Assembly: GCA_030694465.1 (NCBI GenBank)
Contig: JAUXYJ010000037.1
Location: forward strand, 1 to 41,953
From: Deltaproteobacteria bacterium
GTDB taxonomy: Bacteria; Myxococcota_A; Polyangia; Polyangiales; Ga0077539
Reading direction: 5' to 3'
Length of the DNA stretch: 41,953 bases
In this document: positions 5,925 through 14,156 of the stretch, in pieces
Layout: each line of letters begins with the position of its first letter
Numbering within the stretch: position 1 is the stretch's first letter
Position numbers and translations under genes: made by a program
The notes under the pieces: generated by a model
Told to the model about the DNA's origin: nothing
What the model saw: only the letters and a program-made list of their open reading frames with translations
Database searches by the model: none

Positions 5925-5997
5925 TCGATGCCGAGGGGCTCGAACCCTCACGCAGACGGGTAAGAACCGTCCTCTCTGCCTCTCGAGGTCCGCATCG
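5925..5997 (-). tRNA. tRNA-Lys(CUU)-like, divergent
   Basis: Acceptor CGATGCG/GGCATCG has six pairs and a G-G mismatch at 7-66. Anticodon arm GACGG-TTCTTAC-CCGTC gives CUU (Lys); T arm GAGGG-TTCGAGC-CCCTC; A73. Position 8 is G, and the D arm is a 3-bp CTC/GAG stem with loop GAGAGGCA. A C1-G72 pair and the missing U8 are atypical, so this may be a divergent or specialised tRNA. CCA is not encoded. Confidence 0.65.
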
Positions 5998-6002
5998 ATA
6001 CG

Positions 6003-6034
6003 TAAAAATACTTGTGTTTTTGCAGGTCCAAATG
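6003..6034 (-). promoter_or_regulatory. possible promoter for the tRNA/ro60 locus
   Basis: On the - strand, just upstream of tRNA-Lys, TTTGGA is followed after 16 nt by TATTTT in the only A/T-rich patch of the area. Spacing and sequence are a loose match to a sigma-70 promoter. Confidence 0.3.
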
Positions 6035-6285
6035 CAGCGAGGCCGACTCTGCCTCGTTGTGATTGGGCGGAGCCGGCCTCGAAGTGAGAAGCCTGGTTTG
6101 TCGTCACACGGGGGTCAGCGCAGAGTCTTGTCTCTGCCCTCACTCTTGGTGTGTCGTCCGCTGTCTAGTGCTGCATGGTCTTGCGCGAGATCTCCCTGTG
6201 GCTTCGTCGACTCTCTGCCTGAATAACCTGTAAAATCGCTGTGATTGTCTGCCAAGATGTCTCTGTCCATGGCCCGCAGATCGCC

Positions 6286-6313
6286 CACGACGAGGCACAC
6301 GGTGCCTCTCGTG
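6286..6313. other. bulged 12-bp hairpin in non-coding DNA
   Basis: CACGA-C-GAGGCAC (6286-6298) pairs with GTGCCTC-TCGTG (6302-6313), loop ACG, with a single bulged C. No U-run on either side, so it is not a simple intrinsic terminator. Confidence 0.4.
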
Positions 6314-6411
6314 TTGCAGAGCTGATTGCGGACTGAGGTAGGTACAAACATCGGTGACTCGATCAGTAGGTGTGTGCGTTGGGTGAAGACTTAGAACGAA
6401 AAGACGCGCAA

Positions 6412-6432
6412 AAATGCCTGCGGATTCGCAGG
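6412..6432 (-). terminator. intrinsic terminator of the 6543-7487 gene
   Basis: On the - strand CCTGCG-AATC-CGCAGG (6417-6432) is followed by CATTTTTG. It lies about 110 nt after the stop codon of the membrane/coiled-coil gene and separates that operon from the tRNA/ro60 locus. Confidence 0.55.
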
Positions 6433-6542
6433 GATTCTCGTCGGCGCCGTCGTCGTTCGGTGGACAGGCTGATAGGCAGTGATCGTGGGAGCGTCAACCG
6501 CTGAGCGAAATTTTTTCGGCCGTCCCGGCGATCTTGCGGCGC

Positions 6543-7487
6543 TCAGTTGTGCGCTGAGTCCGAGGTTGAGACCGGCTGTGCGATCACTTCTGCTTGGGAT
6601 TCGACAGGGATTTCTTCGCGCTTGGGTTCGCTCACAGAGACCGTGACCCCGGTGAATTCTTTTTCGTCGGTCGCGGGTGCCAGCTCTTGCAGCGCGCTGA
6701 TCTCGGACGCGAGCCGCTCGTGTTCGAGCCTCGCGGCGTCTAGCGCGGCGTTGTCCATCCCCGCGACGTGGGCCGAGCGCTCTTCGGCCGCAGAGTAAAT
6801 TCGCTCAAGCGCATCCACATGGCGCGCGATCCGTCGATCCAGCGCGATCGCGGTGCTCCGCTGCGCCGTGGCCCTCGCGCGCGCCGCCGTGAGCAACACC
6901 GTCCACGCACCCTCGAGCTGTCGTGTGCTGTGTGCAGGCAGCAAGTCCGAGTCGCTGTCGCCGATCTTGCGACGAAGCTGGACCGCGCGGAGCAAAAGAG
7001 AGCGGCCGGGCTCGTCGCTCTCTTGCGCGAGACCACGCAGGCCAAACGAGAGCGCGTCGTCGGACGGGAGCACAAACGATGCACCTGCAAAAAGACTCGC
7101 GATGACCGTGGCTGCGGTCATCACGGCGAGGTCGTGTGCGGCGTACCGAGCGACCAAAATCGCCGCGACCGCGCCGCCGGTGAGAGACGCGAGGGCGAGG
7201 GCGCCTCGGAGCGCCGCGGTGCGCCCACGGATGACCCGCGCGCCGTGGGCTCCGAGTACAAAGAGCGCGCCGCCCAGCTCAGGAGAACGTGAGGCGAGCG
7301 TCACATACGCGAGAGAGCCCAGCGCTCCGAGCGCCAGTGCGAGCATCCCGCGGCCGCTGCAGAGCACCGCGGTCGTGATCCCGAGGCCCAAGATCGCTGG
7401 GACCGCGAAGAGCGAGTCGCTCGAGCTCAGTGAAGGGAGGGCCAGCAGCGAGGCCCCCAAGAGAATCATCGCGAGCAGAGATTGCAT
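6543..7487 (-). CDS. membrane protein with C-terminal coiled coil
   Basis: 314 residues, family not recognised. The first ~145 residues hold about five hydrophobic segments (for example LLAMILLGASLLALPSL, AVPAILGLGITTAVLC, MTAATVIASLFAGASFVL), so the N-terminal half is membrane-embedded. Residues ~170-285 are charged and helical (RRIARHVDALERIYSAAEER and LEHERLASEISALQEL), consistent with a cytoplasmic coiled coil, followed by a disordered acidic tail. It starts 51 bp after the stop of the vWA protein on the same strand, so the two are probably co-transcribed. Confidence 0.75.
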   Translation of the reverse strand: MQSLLAMILLGASLLALPSLSSSDSLFAVPAILGLGITTAVLCSGRGMLALALGALGSLAYVTLASRSPELGGALFVLGAHGARVIRGRTAALRGALALASLTGGAVAAILVARYAAHDLAVMTAATVIASLFAGASFVLPSDDALSFGLRGLAQESDEPGRSLLLRAVQLRRKIGDSDSDLLPAHSTRQLEGAWTVLLTAARARATAQRSTAIALDRRIARHVDALERIYSAAEERSAHVAGMDNAALDAARLEHERLASEISALQELAPATDEKEFTGVTVSVSEPKREEIPVESQAEVIAQPVSTSDSAHN

Positions 7488-7538
7488 GGCGGGTCCTTGG
7501 TATCGAATGCCCAGAAGAAGAGAAGCCTAGTCGTGCGC

Positions 7539-8996
7539 TCAGTACGCTGCCGAGCGCATCGCGGCGCGGCGGTGCCTGGCGTTAAACCCGAGGCTCTGCG
7601 CACGGCCCTCGGCGGACCCCGCGCTCACGTTGCCAAAGGACTCACTCTCGTCGGCGTACGCTGCGGCTTGGCGGGCGAGGGCGGGGGCCGCAGAGGGGGC
7701 GTTGGCTTGAAGCGCGCGCAGGGCCACGATGTTGCTCGCGGTGATCGCCTGGGCGCGCTGAGCGTCTCCGGAGCGCCACGCCTCGACCGCCTCGCGCTGT
7801 CGTACCGCGAGCAGCGCGGACTGAGACTGCGCCATCACCTCGGCGTTGACCGAAGCGACCACCTCGGCTTGCGAATCGGTTGCTCGGATTGCGAGCTGAC
7901 CGTCACCCACACGCACGTCTTGGTTGCTCTGGACCGCATGCCAATTGGCACGAACGGCGAGCGAGTGGACAGCGCCCGCGGCGCTCGCCGGCGCGACAAG
8001 GTCGAGCACGATGCGGCGCTCGTCGCCCGCAAAGAGGGCGCCCACGGGGAGCACGAGGGTGCCGCTGGTCCCCTGCGCTTCGGTGCCTACGGCGCGGTCC
8101 AGACGCCAGCCTGCGGGCAGGGTGACCTCGGCGGTCGCGCGCTCGACGGTGGTGCGATTGGCCTGGTCGAGCTCGCGGGTCAAGAACGACGCGAGCTCTG
8201 CGCCGGTGCGAAGAAACTCGTAGTTTCCTCGGCCCGCGTCTGCGAGGGCGGTCATGGTGGGCTCTGAGTAGTCCACACCGATGCCGAGCGTTGACACGGT
8301 AAATCCTGCGTCCGCGCGGCCGCGGACCTCGGCGCGGACCTGCTCAAGGGGGCGCCCGCTGGTGTCTTGTCCGTCCGAGACCAACACGATCCGTCTGACA
8401 AATCCCTGGGCTGCGTTGCCGAGCGCCATCGCGCCCATGCCCAACCCCGCGGGGATGTTGGTCCCGCCCTCGATCGCGATCGTCGGGATGGTCATCTGCA
8501 GCGCTGCACGAGCGACCGACAAGGGCGCCAAGGGCTGGATCACCCGCGCGCTGTCCGAGTAGGTGACGAGGGCGATCTGGTCGGTGTCACGCATGCGCTC
8601 GACGAGCTGCAACACCGAGCGTTTTGCTTGCTCAAGCTTCTCTCCGCTCATGCTGCCCGAGACATCGAGCACCACGGCCATGGCGACGGGCCGGATGGCG
8701 GCGTTGGCGACCTGATCCGCGGTGATTCTCACTTCGGCGAAGACGTGCTGCATGCCCGCGGTGGCGATGGCTCCTTGCGAGAGCGCGACGCTCCCGTGGG
8801 CCGCGGGGCCGCGAAACTCTGCGCGGGGCGCCTGGGTCGCGGTGCCCGGTGTGACGTTGATGCTCTCGGTCTCGACGACGGGGCGCTGGGACACCTCTGC
8901 GCGCAAAAGGACAATGCCAGCGGCGGAGAGCGCGATGGCGCCCCCGGCGACAGCCTGAGCATAGCGTTTGCGTGCAAAAATCGTGTGAATGTTCAT
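7539..8996 (-). CDS. von Willebrand A domain protein, membrane-anchored or exported
   Basis: 485 residues from the ATG at 8996 (MNIHTIFARKRY). A basic N-terminus and hydrophobic segment at about residues 14-31 suggest membrane anchoring or export. The vWA domain begins near residue 105, with intact MIDAS motif DVSGS (111-115), TNIPAGL and VSDGQDTSGR, as in metal-dependent adhesion or scaffolding domains. The C-terminal ~170 residues continue with a beta-rich region and helical tail, as in the chloride-channel-like/inter-alpha-trypsin vWA proteins of Gram-negatives. No catalytic motif is seen. Extending the frame upstream of 8996 gives low-complexity arginine-rich sequence, so I prefer the internal ATG. 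Confidence 0.85.
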   Translation of the reverse strand: MNIHTIFARKRYAQAVAGGAIALSAAGIVLLRAEVSQRPVVETESINVTPGTATQAPRAEFRGPAAHGSVALSQGAIATAGMQHVFAEVRITADQVANAAIRPVAMAVVLDVSGSMSGEKLEQAKRSVLQLVERMRDTDQIALVTYSDSARVIQPLAPLSVARAALQMTIPTIAIEGGTNIPAGLGMGAMALGNAAQGFVRRIVLVSDGQDTSGRPLEQVRAEVRGRADAGFTVSTLGIGVDYSEPTMTALADAGRGNYEFLRTGAELASFLTRELDQANRTTVERATAEVTLPAGWRLDRAVGTEAQGTSGTLVLPVGALFAGDERRIVLDLVAPASAAGAVHSLAVRANWHAVQSNQDVRVGDGQLAIRATDSQAEVVASVNAEVMAQSQSALLAVRQREAVEAWRSGDAQRAQAITASNIVALRALQANAPSAAPALARQAAAYADESESFGNVSAGSAEGRAQSLGFNARHRRAAMRSAAY

Positions 8997-9338
8997 CGAG
9001 AGTGACTCCGTGGTGAGGTTCTGGAGGTGGCGAGCCGGGCGTCTGAGGTGTTGAGGGCGCGTGCGGACTCGCGTTGGGCAGCGATGGCTCCAACGCGCGC
9101 GCAGACCCTCATCTGCGACCAAGACCACCGAGGATTGACCGCGGGGGGAGCTCGCGGGTGCTCAGCGGTGACCGTGGGCTCTATCGACGCGCGGGAACGT
9201 CAAACGATTTGCTCTTCGTGCGGCCAAGCTGCTTTTTGTTCGCAGTGCGCACAGCGGGCGCGGTCACGAGAGCGCCCGACGAGCGCCCAACGAGCGCCCA
9301 ACGAGCGGCCCCCCGGCGCGCTCGTACCTCGGACTCAC
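8997..9338. other. intergenic region with 11-bp tandem repeat
   Basis: No gene seen. GAGCGCCC(A/G)AC is repeated three times head-to-tail at 9270-9302, with a fourth partial copy after it. The region lies between the end of fbp and the start of the vWA gene and must hold any promoter of the latter; I see no clear one. Confidence 0.5.
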
Positions 9339-10379
9339 TCAGCGGCGACCCTGCAAAAAATCAAGCGCGATGTTTACGTCATCGCGCGAGCCCAAGATGA
9401 GCGGGGTGCGCTCGTGGAGCTCTTTGGGCTGAATGTCCAAGATGCGGCGGGTGCCATCGCTGGCGATCCCGCCGGCGCTCTCAAGGATAAACGCGAGCGG
9501 CGAGGCTTCGTAAAGGAGCCTGAGCTTGCCCGCGGGGCTCTTGCTGTCTGACGGATAGGCAAACACGCCGCCCTTGAGCAAGGTGCGATGAAAATCCGCC
9601 ACCAGCGAGCCCACATAGCGCGCGCCGTACGGGCGGTGGGTCTCGCTGTCTTCTTCTTTGAGCCAATCGACCCAGCGCTTCATGCCGTCGCTCCATCGCG
9701 AGGTGTTTCCCTCGTTGACCGAGTACGACGAGCCTTGCGTGGGGACCCTAAGGTTCTCGTGCGACAGAAAAAACTCGCCGACGCTCGGGTCGTAGGTAAA
9801 CCCGTGCACGCCGTCTCCGGTTGAGTACACAAGCATCGTGCTCGAACCGTACAGCACGTAGCCCGCCGCGACCTGCACACTCCCACGCTGCAGGCAGTCC
9901 GCGAGCGTGCCCGCGCGTCCCATGGTGACCCTGCGATGGACCGAGAAGATCGTCCCGATGGTGACGCCTACGTCGATGTTCGAACTCCCATCGAGGGGGT
10001 CAAAGAGCAAGACGTATTTGCCCGTGGGAAATCGCTCAGGGATCTTGATGACCTCGTCGTCTTCTTCGCTCGCCATGAGGCACAAATGGCCTCCGGCTTC
10101 GGTCGAACGGATCATCACGTTGTTGGCATATTCGTCGAGCTTTTGCACATGCTCGCCCTGCACGTTGGTCTGCCCTGTGAGGCCCAACATACCGGCGAGT
10201 CCCGCTTGTCGTACGCGAGAGTTAATGAGCTTCGCTGCGAGCGAAATTTGCTGAAAAAGCCCGCTAAAATCACCGGTCGCGCCGGGCGTCTGTCGCTGAC
10301 GCTCCAGGATGTGGCGATCGAGAGTTGTGCCGGGCATCGCGCTGGGCGGGGGAGGACCCCACGAGTGAACTACCGTCAT
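9339..10379 (-). CDS. fbp: fructose-1,6-bisphosphatase class I
   Basis: 346 residues, the usual length for class I FBPase, which hydrolyses fructose-1,6-bisphosphate to fructose-6-phosphate in gluconeogenesis in the cytosol. Diagnostic motifs: ASEEDDE (metal-binding acidic cluster), LLFDPLDGSSNIDVGVTIGTIF (phosphatase signature, here split by eye) and the C-terminal GKLRLLYEASPLAFILE substrate-binding segment. The first ATG gives MTVVHSWGPPPPSAMPGTTL; a second ATG 14 codons later (MPGTTLDRHI) is equally possible. It lies 60 bp after the zinc-finger protein gene on the same strand and may be the last gene of the rtcB-led group. Confidence 0.95.
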   Translation of the reverse strand: MTVVHSWGPPPPSAMPGTTLDRHILERQRQTPGATGDFSGLFQQISLAAKLINSRVRQAGLAGMLGLTGQTNVQGEHVQKLDEYANNVMIRSTEAGGHLCLMASEEDDEVIKIPERFPTGKYVLLFDPLDGSSNIDVGVTIGTIFSVHRRVTMGRAGTLADCLQRGSVQVAAGYVLYGSSTMLVYSTGDGVHGFTYDPSVGEFFLSHENLRVPTQGSSYSVNEGNTSRWSDGMKRWVDWLKEEDSETHRPYGARYVGSLVADFHRTLLKGGVFAYPSDSKSPAGKLRLLYEASPLAFILESAGGIASDGTRRILDIQPKELHERTPLILGSRDDVNIALDFLQGRR

Positions 10380-10439
10380 GGCGACCCAGAGCTTTACCGC
10401 CGACCAGGGTGACAGCGCCAGTGCTGTGCGCGAATGAGG

Positions 10440-11327
10440 CTACGGATGTTGCTCATTGACGCGCGCTGCGTGGGCAAAACACACGCCGTCACTGCGGGTC
10501 GCGAAGCCCACGTCCCACAACCGGTCGCCCTCACGAAACCGCACGAGCAAGATAGGCCGCGCGAACGCCACGAAGTCCGAGAGCAGCACGTCTGGCCGAG
10601 CGCGCGTTGCTTGCACACTCTGCCGGGCTTTTTCGAGGGTCCCGTGAAAAGAGTAGCCGCAGAAGTCCGCCTCGCGCTCGGCCGAAGCCTGTCGATACGG
10701 GCCCATCGAGAGGTAGCGCTCGAGCTCGACCTTGAGCATTTCGGGCGAGGGGTCATTGCGCAACAGCTCAAAGAGCCACCACGAGAGCTTGCGCGGAAGG
10801 TCTGGCAACAAGAGCGCCCGCGACTGGTCGATGTGCTGCTGCGAATACTCGACCTCACACATCATGGTGCGGAGACTTCCGTCACACATTTTGCACTTGA
10901 TCCGGCGACTGCCGTTGCAGGTATGACACGCGACGAGCACGGGGCTCGCGGTGATCAACGGGCTGCAGATCGGACACTCGATCCAGCCCTGATTGCCAGG
11001 GAGACACGTCGTGCAGTTGGACCAAGACAGCGTGCGAAGGACGGTCATGTCGCGGGACTCTTGCCACACGAGCGCGGTGGGTTCGCTTCGGGTGCGAGAC
11101 CACTGCCCGTCTGCCGCGAGCTCTTCGGTCGCCGTCCAAGAAGAGCGCCTCAGCGCACGGCTGGCGACCGAGAGCGCCGCGACGGACTCGGTCTTCACGA
11201 CCTCACAGGTCCAGAGATCTACCTCGCCGCGAAACCAGCCCCGGTGCACCATGAGCGGCCCCATCGCGCGGGCTCGCTCAAGCGTCGGGAGAAAGTTGTC
11301 GCGATCTGCATTGTGAACGTCGTTCAC
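10440..11327 (-). CDS. zinc-finger protein with four CxxC motifs
   Basis: 295 residues, no family recognised. The centre carries four CxxC pairs (CTTC, CPIC, CHTC with NGS, CKMC with DGS), the spacing of a DnaJ-type cysteine-rich zinc-binding domain, but there is no J domain. The rest is not recognisable; the N-terminal part contains several Trp and charged residues. The start is GTG overlapping the stop of the preceding gene (GTGA, 11324-11327), showing translational coupling with the zinc-ribbon membrane protein. A role in protein or RNA binding through the zinc domain is possible but not shown. Confidence 0.75.
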   Translation of the reverse strand: MNDVHNADRDNFLPTLERARAMGPLMVHRGWFRGEVDLWTCEVVKTESVAALSVASRALRRSSWTATEELAADGQWSRTRSEPTALVWQESRDMTVLRTLSWSNCTTCLPGNQGWIECPICSPLITASPVLVACHTCNGSRRIKCKMCDGSLRTMMCEVEYSQQHIDQSRALLLPDLPRKLSWWLFELLRNDPSPEMLKVELERYLSMGPYRQASAEREADFCGYSFHGTLEKARQSVQATRARPDVLLSDFVAFARPILLVRFREGDRLWDVGFATRSDGVCFAHAARVNEQHP

Positions 11328-11923
11328 TCTTCGTCCTCGTCGTGGTGGTTCTGCCGTGTTGTGCCCCTTTTTTCAGGGACTCCGCGCCCAAAGACCACCG
11401 CGCCGGCGACGCCCAAGATCGCGCCGCTCAGCACGACCCACGACGCGGGCCCAAGCGTAAAGACAAACCGCGCGCCACGCTGCAATCGCAGGTGTCCCAT
11501 CATGAGCGAAAGGGTCGGGAGCACCGAGAGCACAAACAACACAGGCCGAGTCACCAACATCGCGCGCCCATGCGTCCGCGAGAACAAAAACTGCGCCATG
11601 GCCGCCGCCGCGATCGGGATCGCCATCATGGTCATGGACTTCAGGTCGTGACCAAACGGCCCGAGCTCTAAGAGCATATCGACTGGAGAAACGCTCACGC
11701 TTGCGCCCCCAGCGAGCCGCGTCACCGTCGCAAACGGCAGCAGCATCGAGACGGCAAAGCAGGTCGCGGCCAGCGCGATCTGGGCGCGCCCGGACTGCAC
11801 CGCGCGACCCAAGGGGCTCGCGGCCGTGGGGACCGCAGTGCGCTCGTAGGCGAGCTCGCAGACGCTGCAGTGAAGGGCTTGCTCTCGGGCTGCACCACAG
11901 TGCGGACAACTCTCGTGGCTCAT
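11324..11923 (-). CDS. zinc-ribbon membrane protein
   Basis: 199 residues from ATG 11923 (MSHESCPHCGAA). An N-terminal zinc ribbon (CPHC...CSVC, residues ~6-24) is followed by four hydrophobic segments (IALAATCFAVSMLLPFA, MMAIPIAAAAMAQFL, PVLFVLSVLPTLSLMMG, ASWVVLSGAILGVAGAVVF) and an acidic tail. The architecture is that of small zinc-ribbon membrane proteins of unknown function. It overlaps both neighbours by 4 bp (ATGA with the acetyltransferase, GTGA with the zinc-finger protein), a clear operon signature. Confidence 0.75.
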   Translation of the reverse strand: MSHESCPHCGAAREQALHCSVCELAYERTAVPTAASPLGRAVQSGRAQIALAATCFAVSMLLPFATVTRLAGGASVSVSPVDMLLELGPFGHDLKSMTMMAIPIAAAAMAQFLFSRTHGRAMLVTRPVLFVLSVLPTLSLMMGHLRLQRGARFVFTLGPASWVVLSGAILGVAGAVVFGRGVPEKRGTTRQNHHDEDEE

Positions 11924-12498
11924 CGTGGCGAGAGCGTACTTGCGAATTCGCGCGCGAGCAGCCCATAGCGCCAATGATCGGTGAACACGCCCGCGATCGC
12001 GCGGTCCTCGCGGAGCGTCCCTTCGAGCACAAAACCGTGCTTCTCAAGTACGCGCACCGAGTGCTTGTTGCCTACGGCCACGTCGGCGCGGACCTTGTGC
12101 AGGCTCAGGGTCGAGAACGCGTAGCGCAGCATGAGCGAGCACGCCTCGGTGGTGAGCCCCATGCCCGAGCGGTCGGTGCGCATCCAGTACCCCAGCTCGG
12201 CCTGTCGCCGCCGCAGATCGATGCCGTCGAGCTCGATGCTTCCCAGCAAATCTCCAGTCCGACGCTCGAACATCCCGAACCGTGCGGTGCGCGCATTGAT
12301 CCAGCCGTCGCGACCGAGCTGGATAAACCTTCGCGCGTGTTCGACCTCTACGAGGTCCCTGGGCCACGTCATAAATCGACCCAGCTCAGCGCGTGATTTT
12401 GTCACAATCACCAGCAATTCGCGCGCATCGCGGGGATGCAGCGCGCGAAGCTCGATGCGCTCGCTCTGCGAAAATACAAGCTGCGGCAGGCTCAGCAC
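11920..12498 (-). CDS. GNAT acetyltransferase, RimJ/RimL type
   Basis: A GNAT N-acetyltransferase of about 192 residues that transfers acetyl from acetyl-CoA to an amine, often a protein N-terminus or small molecule. Seen: ERIELRALHPRDARELL at the N-terminus, the GYWMRTDRSGMGLTTEAC acetyl-CoA loop region and HKVRADVAVGNKHSVRVLEKHGF, typical of the RimJ/RimL group. The frame is open up to a GTG at 12591, but the extra 31 residues look non-protein-like, so I chose GTG 12498 with GGGGGG just upstream; this start is uncertain. Downstream it overlaps the zinc-ribbon gene by 4 bp, and upstream it follows rtcB closely. Confidence 0.85.
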   Translation of the reverse strand: MLSLPQLVFSQSERIELRALHPRDARELLVIVTKSRAELGRFMTWPRDLVEVEHARRFIQLGRDGWINARTARFGMFERRTGDLLGSIELDGIDLRRRQAELGYWMRTDRSGMGLTTEACSLMLRYAFSTLSLHKVRADVAVGNKHSVRVLEKHGFVLEGTLREDRAIAGVFTDHWRYGLLAREFASTLSPR

Positions 12499-12612
12499 GG
12501 GCCCCCCATGGGGTCCTCGGCGACGATAGATCTCGTTCGGCGCTTCATGATCGCGGCGCGCATCGTGTGCCAATGTGCGCCCGTGCGTCACGGCATTAGT
12601 GCAAACAATCTC

Positions 12613-14070
12613 TCAGCCCTTGACCACGATCACGGGCTCGAGCTTCGCGACCCTGCGCGCGATGCCGGCCCGCTCGATCACGCTCACGACGTCGGCGACG
12701 TCTTTGTACGCCTCGGGCATCTCTTCGACCACCGCGTTGACGCTGGACGCACGCAGGGCGATCCCTTTTTCGCTCAGCGCGCGGATCACGCTTGAGCCAG
12801 TCGCGTGGTTCTTAGTCTCGGCGCGTGAGAGCAGCCTCCCGGCGCCGTGACATGCGCTGCCGAAGGTCTCTTGCATCGCGCCGTCTTGTCCGCAGAGCAC
12901 ATACGAATATCGGCCCATATCTCCAGGGATAATCACCGGTTGGCCCAACGCGCGGTAGCGCTCGGGGAGCTCACTGTGGCCAGGTCCAAACGCGCGCGTC
13001 GCGCCCTTGCGGTGCACGAGAACGCGCTTGTGGACGCCAGGTGAGACCTCGTGAGTCTCCCACTTGGCGATGTTGTGACAGACGTCGTACACGAGCGGCG
13101 CGGGGAGAAACTTACGGCGTGTCCCGAGCGCGTTTGCGATGGCTTCGATCGCGCGATGGGCGAGGAGGGCGCGGTTTGCGTACGCAAAATTGGCGGCGCC
13201 TGCCATCGCAGAGAGATAAAAATCCGCGGCCTCGGTGCCCAACGGCGCGCAGGCGAGCTGGCGATCGACGAGGTGAATTCCGGCTTTTTTAGACGCGCGC
13301 ATCATCGCATGGGTGGACTCTTCGCACACCTGGTGCCCGAGCCCTCGCGAGCCCGAATGCACGAGCAGCGTGATCCCTCCGAGGCGCAAGCCAAACTGTC
13401 TCGCGGCCTCTTCGTCATAGATCTCGGTGACGCGATCGATCTCTAAGAAGTGATTGCCCGAGCCGAGCGAGCCGAGCTGTGGGTGCCCACGCTCGCGGGC
13501 CCGTCGTGAGACCGCGTCGGGGTTGACTCCCTCCATCGCGCCCCGGTCTTCGATCATGTCGAGGTCCTCGAGGTTGCCGATGCCTAGGTCCGCGAGGGCC
13601 TGCGCTCCGCCCAGCAAAATGTCATCGAGATCGTCGAGGCGCTCGTCGTGACGTGTGACACCCATCCCCGCAGGGACATCGCGCTGAAGTGCATCTGCGA
13701 TGGTCGCGCGCTGTGCGATCACTTGCTCTGCGTCGACCTCGAGCGCGTGCAATCGCACGCCGCAGTTGATGTCAAAGCCGATGCCGCCGGGAGAGACAAC
13801 GCCGCCCTCGTCTGGGTCAAACGCCGCGACGCCGCCGATCGGAAACCCGTACCCGCGATGGATATCGGGCATGCCGAGCACACGGTTTACGATGCCCGGG
13901 AGCGACGCGACGTTGGCGATTTGTCCTGCGCTCCCGTCACGCAAGATCGCTTGGATGAGTGAGTCGTCGGCGTAAAAGAGCCCCTCGACCTTCATGTGTT
14001 GCTGGATGGGTACACGCCAGCGGAGCGCGTCTACGCGCTCGACGCGAAAGCGTTCGGTTCGTTGGTTCAT
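12613..14070 (-). CDS. rtcB: RNA-splicing ligase RtcB
   Basis: 485 residues, complete. RtcB joins RNA 2',3'-cyclic phosphate (or 3'-phosphate) and 5'-OH ends with GTP and Mn2+. Motifs: GMPDIHRGYGFPIGG, GGIGFDINCGVR (Mn-binding Asp and Cys), GSLGSGNHFLEI, VHSGSRGLGHQV, and CHGAGRLLSR, where H408 is the expected GMP-accepting histidine. It lies in the same orientation as the GNAT, zinc-ribbon, zinc-finger and fbp genes, with short gaps. No RtcA, archease or RtcR-like sigma-54 regulator is seen in the window. In enterobacteria rtcB is in an operon with the Ro60 and Y RNA genes; here the Ro60-like gene is about 7 kb away on the same strand. Confidence 0.97.
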   Translation of the reverse strand: MNQRTERFRVERVDALRWRVPIQQHMKVEGLFYADDSLIQAILRDGSAGQIANVASLPGIVNRVLGMPDIHRGYGFPIGGVAAFDPDEGGVVSPGGIGFDINCGVRLHALEVDAEQVIAQRATIADALQRDVPAGMGVTRHDERLDDLDDILLGGAQALADLGIGNLEDLDMIEDRGAMEGVNPDAVSRRARERGHPQLGSLGSGNHFLEIDRVTEIYDEEAARQFGLRLGGITLLVHSGSRGLGHQVCEESTHAMMRASKKAGIHLVDRQLACAPLGTEAADFYLSAMAGAANFAYANRALLAHRAIEAIANALGTRRKFLPAPLVYDVCHNIAKWETHEVSPGVHKRVLVHRKGATRAFGPGHSELPERYRALGQPVIIPGDMGRYSYVLCGQDGAMQETFGSACHGAGRLLSRAETKNHATGSSVIRALSEKGIALRASSVNAVVEEMPEAYKDVADVVSVIERAGIARRVAKLEPVIVVKG

Positions 14071-14156
14071 GATGAAAGATGCCTAGCGTTTGATCAGAGC
14101 GTTCGAATGAGAAGCGACTGCTCAATGACCACGGCAACGCGCGTTGGCAAGGGGGC

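Larger units (their letters stand above)
5998..6542. other. non-coding region upstream of the tRNA/ro60 locus
   Basis: No gene is supported. Next to tRNA-Lys is an AT-rich patch that could hold a - strand promoter. Hairpins: 6039-6080 (GAGGCCG..CTC with GAG..CGGCCTC), 6119-6136 (GCAGAG-TCTTGT-CTCTGC) and 6286-6313 (separate entry). The rest shows no clear signal apart from the terminator at 6412-6432. Confidence 0.5.

Noticed and set aside
9270..9302. Short tandem repeats resembling a CRISPR
   Set aside because: Units are 11 bp and contiguous with no spacers; no cas genes are nearby.
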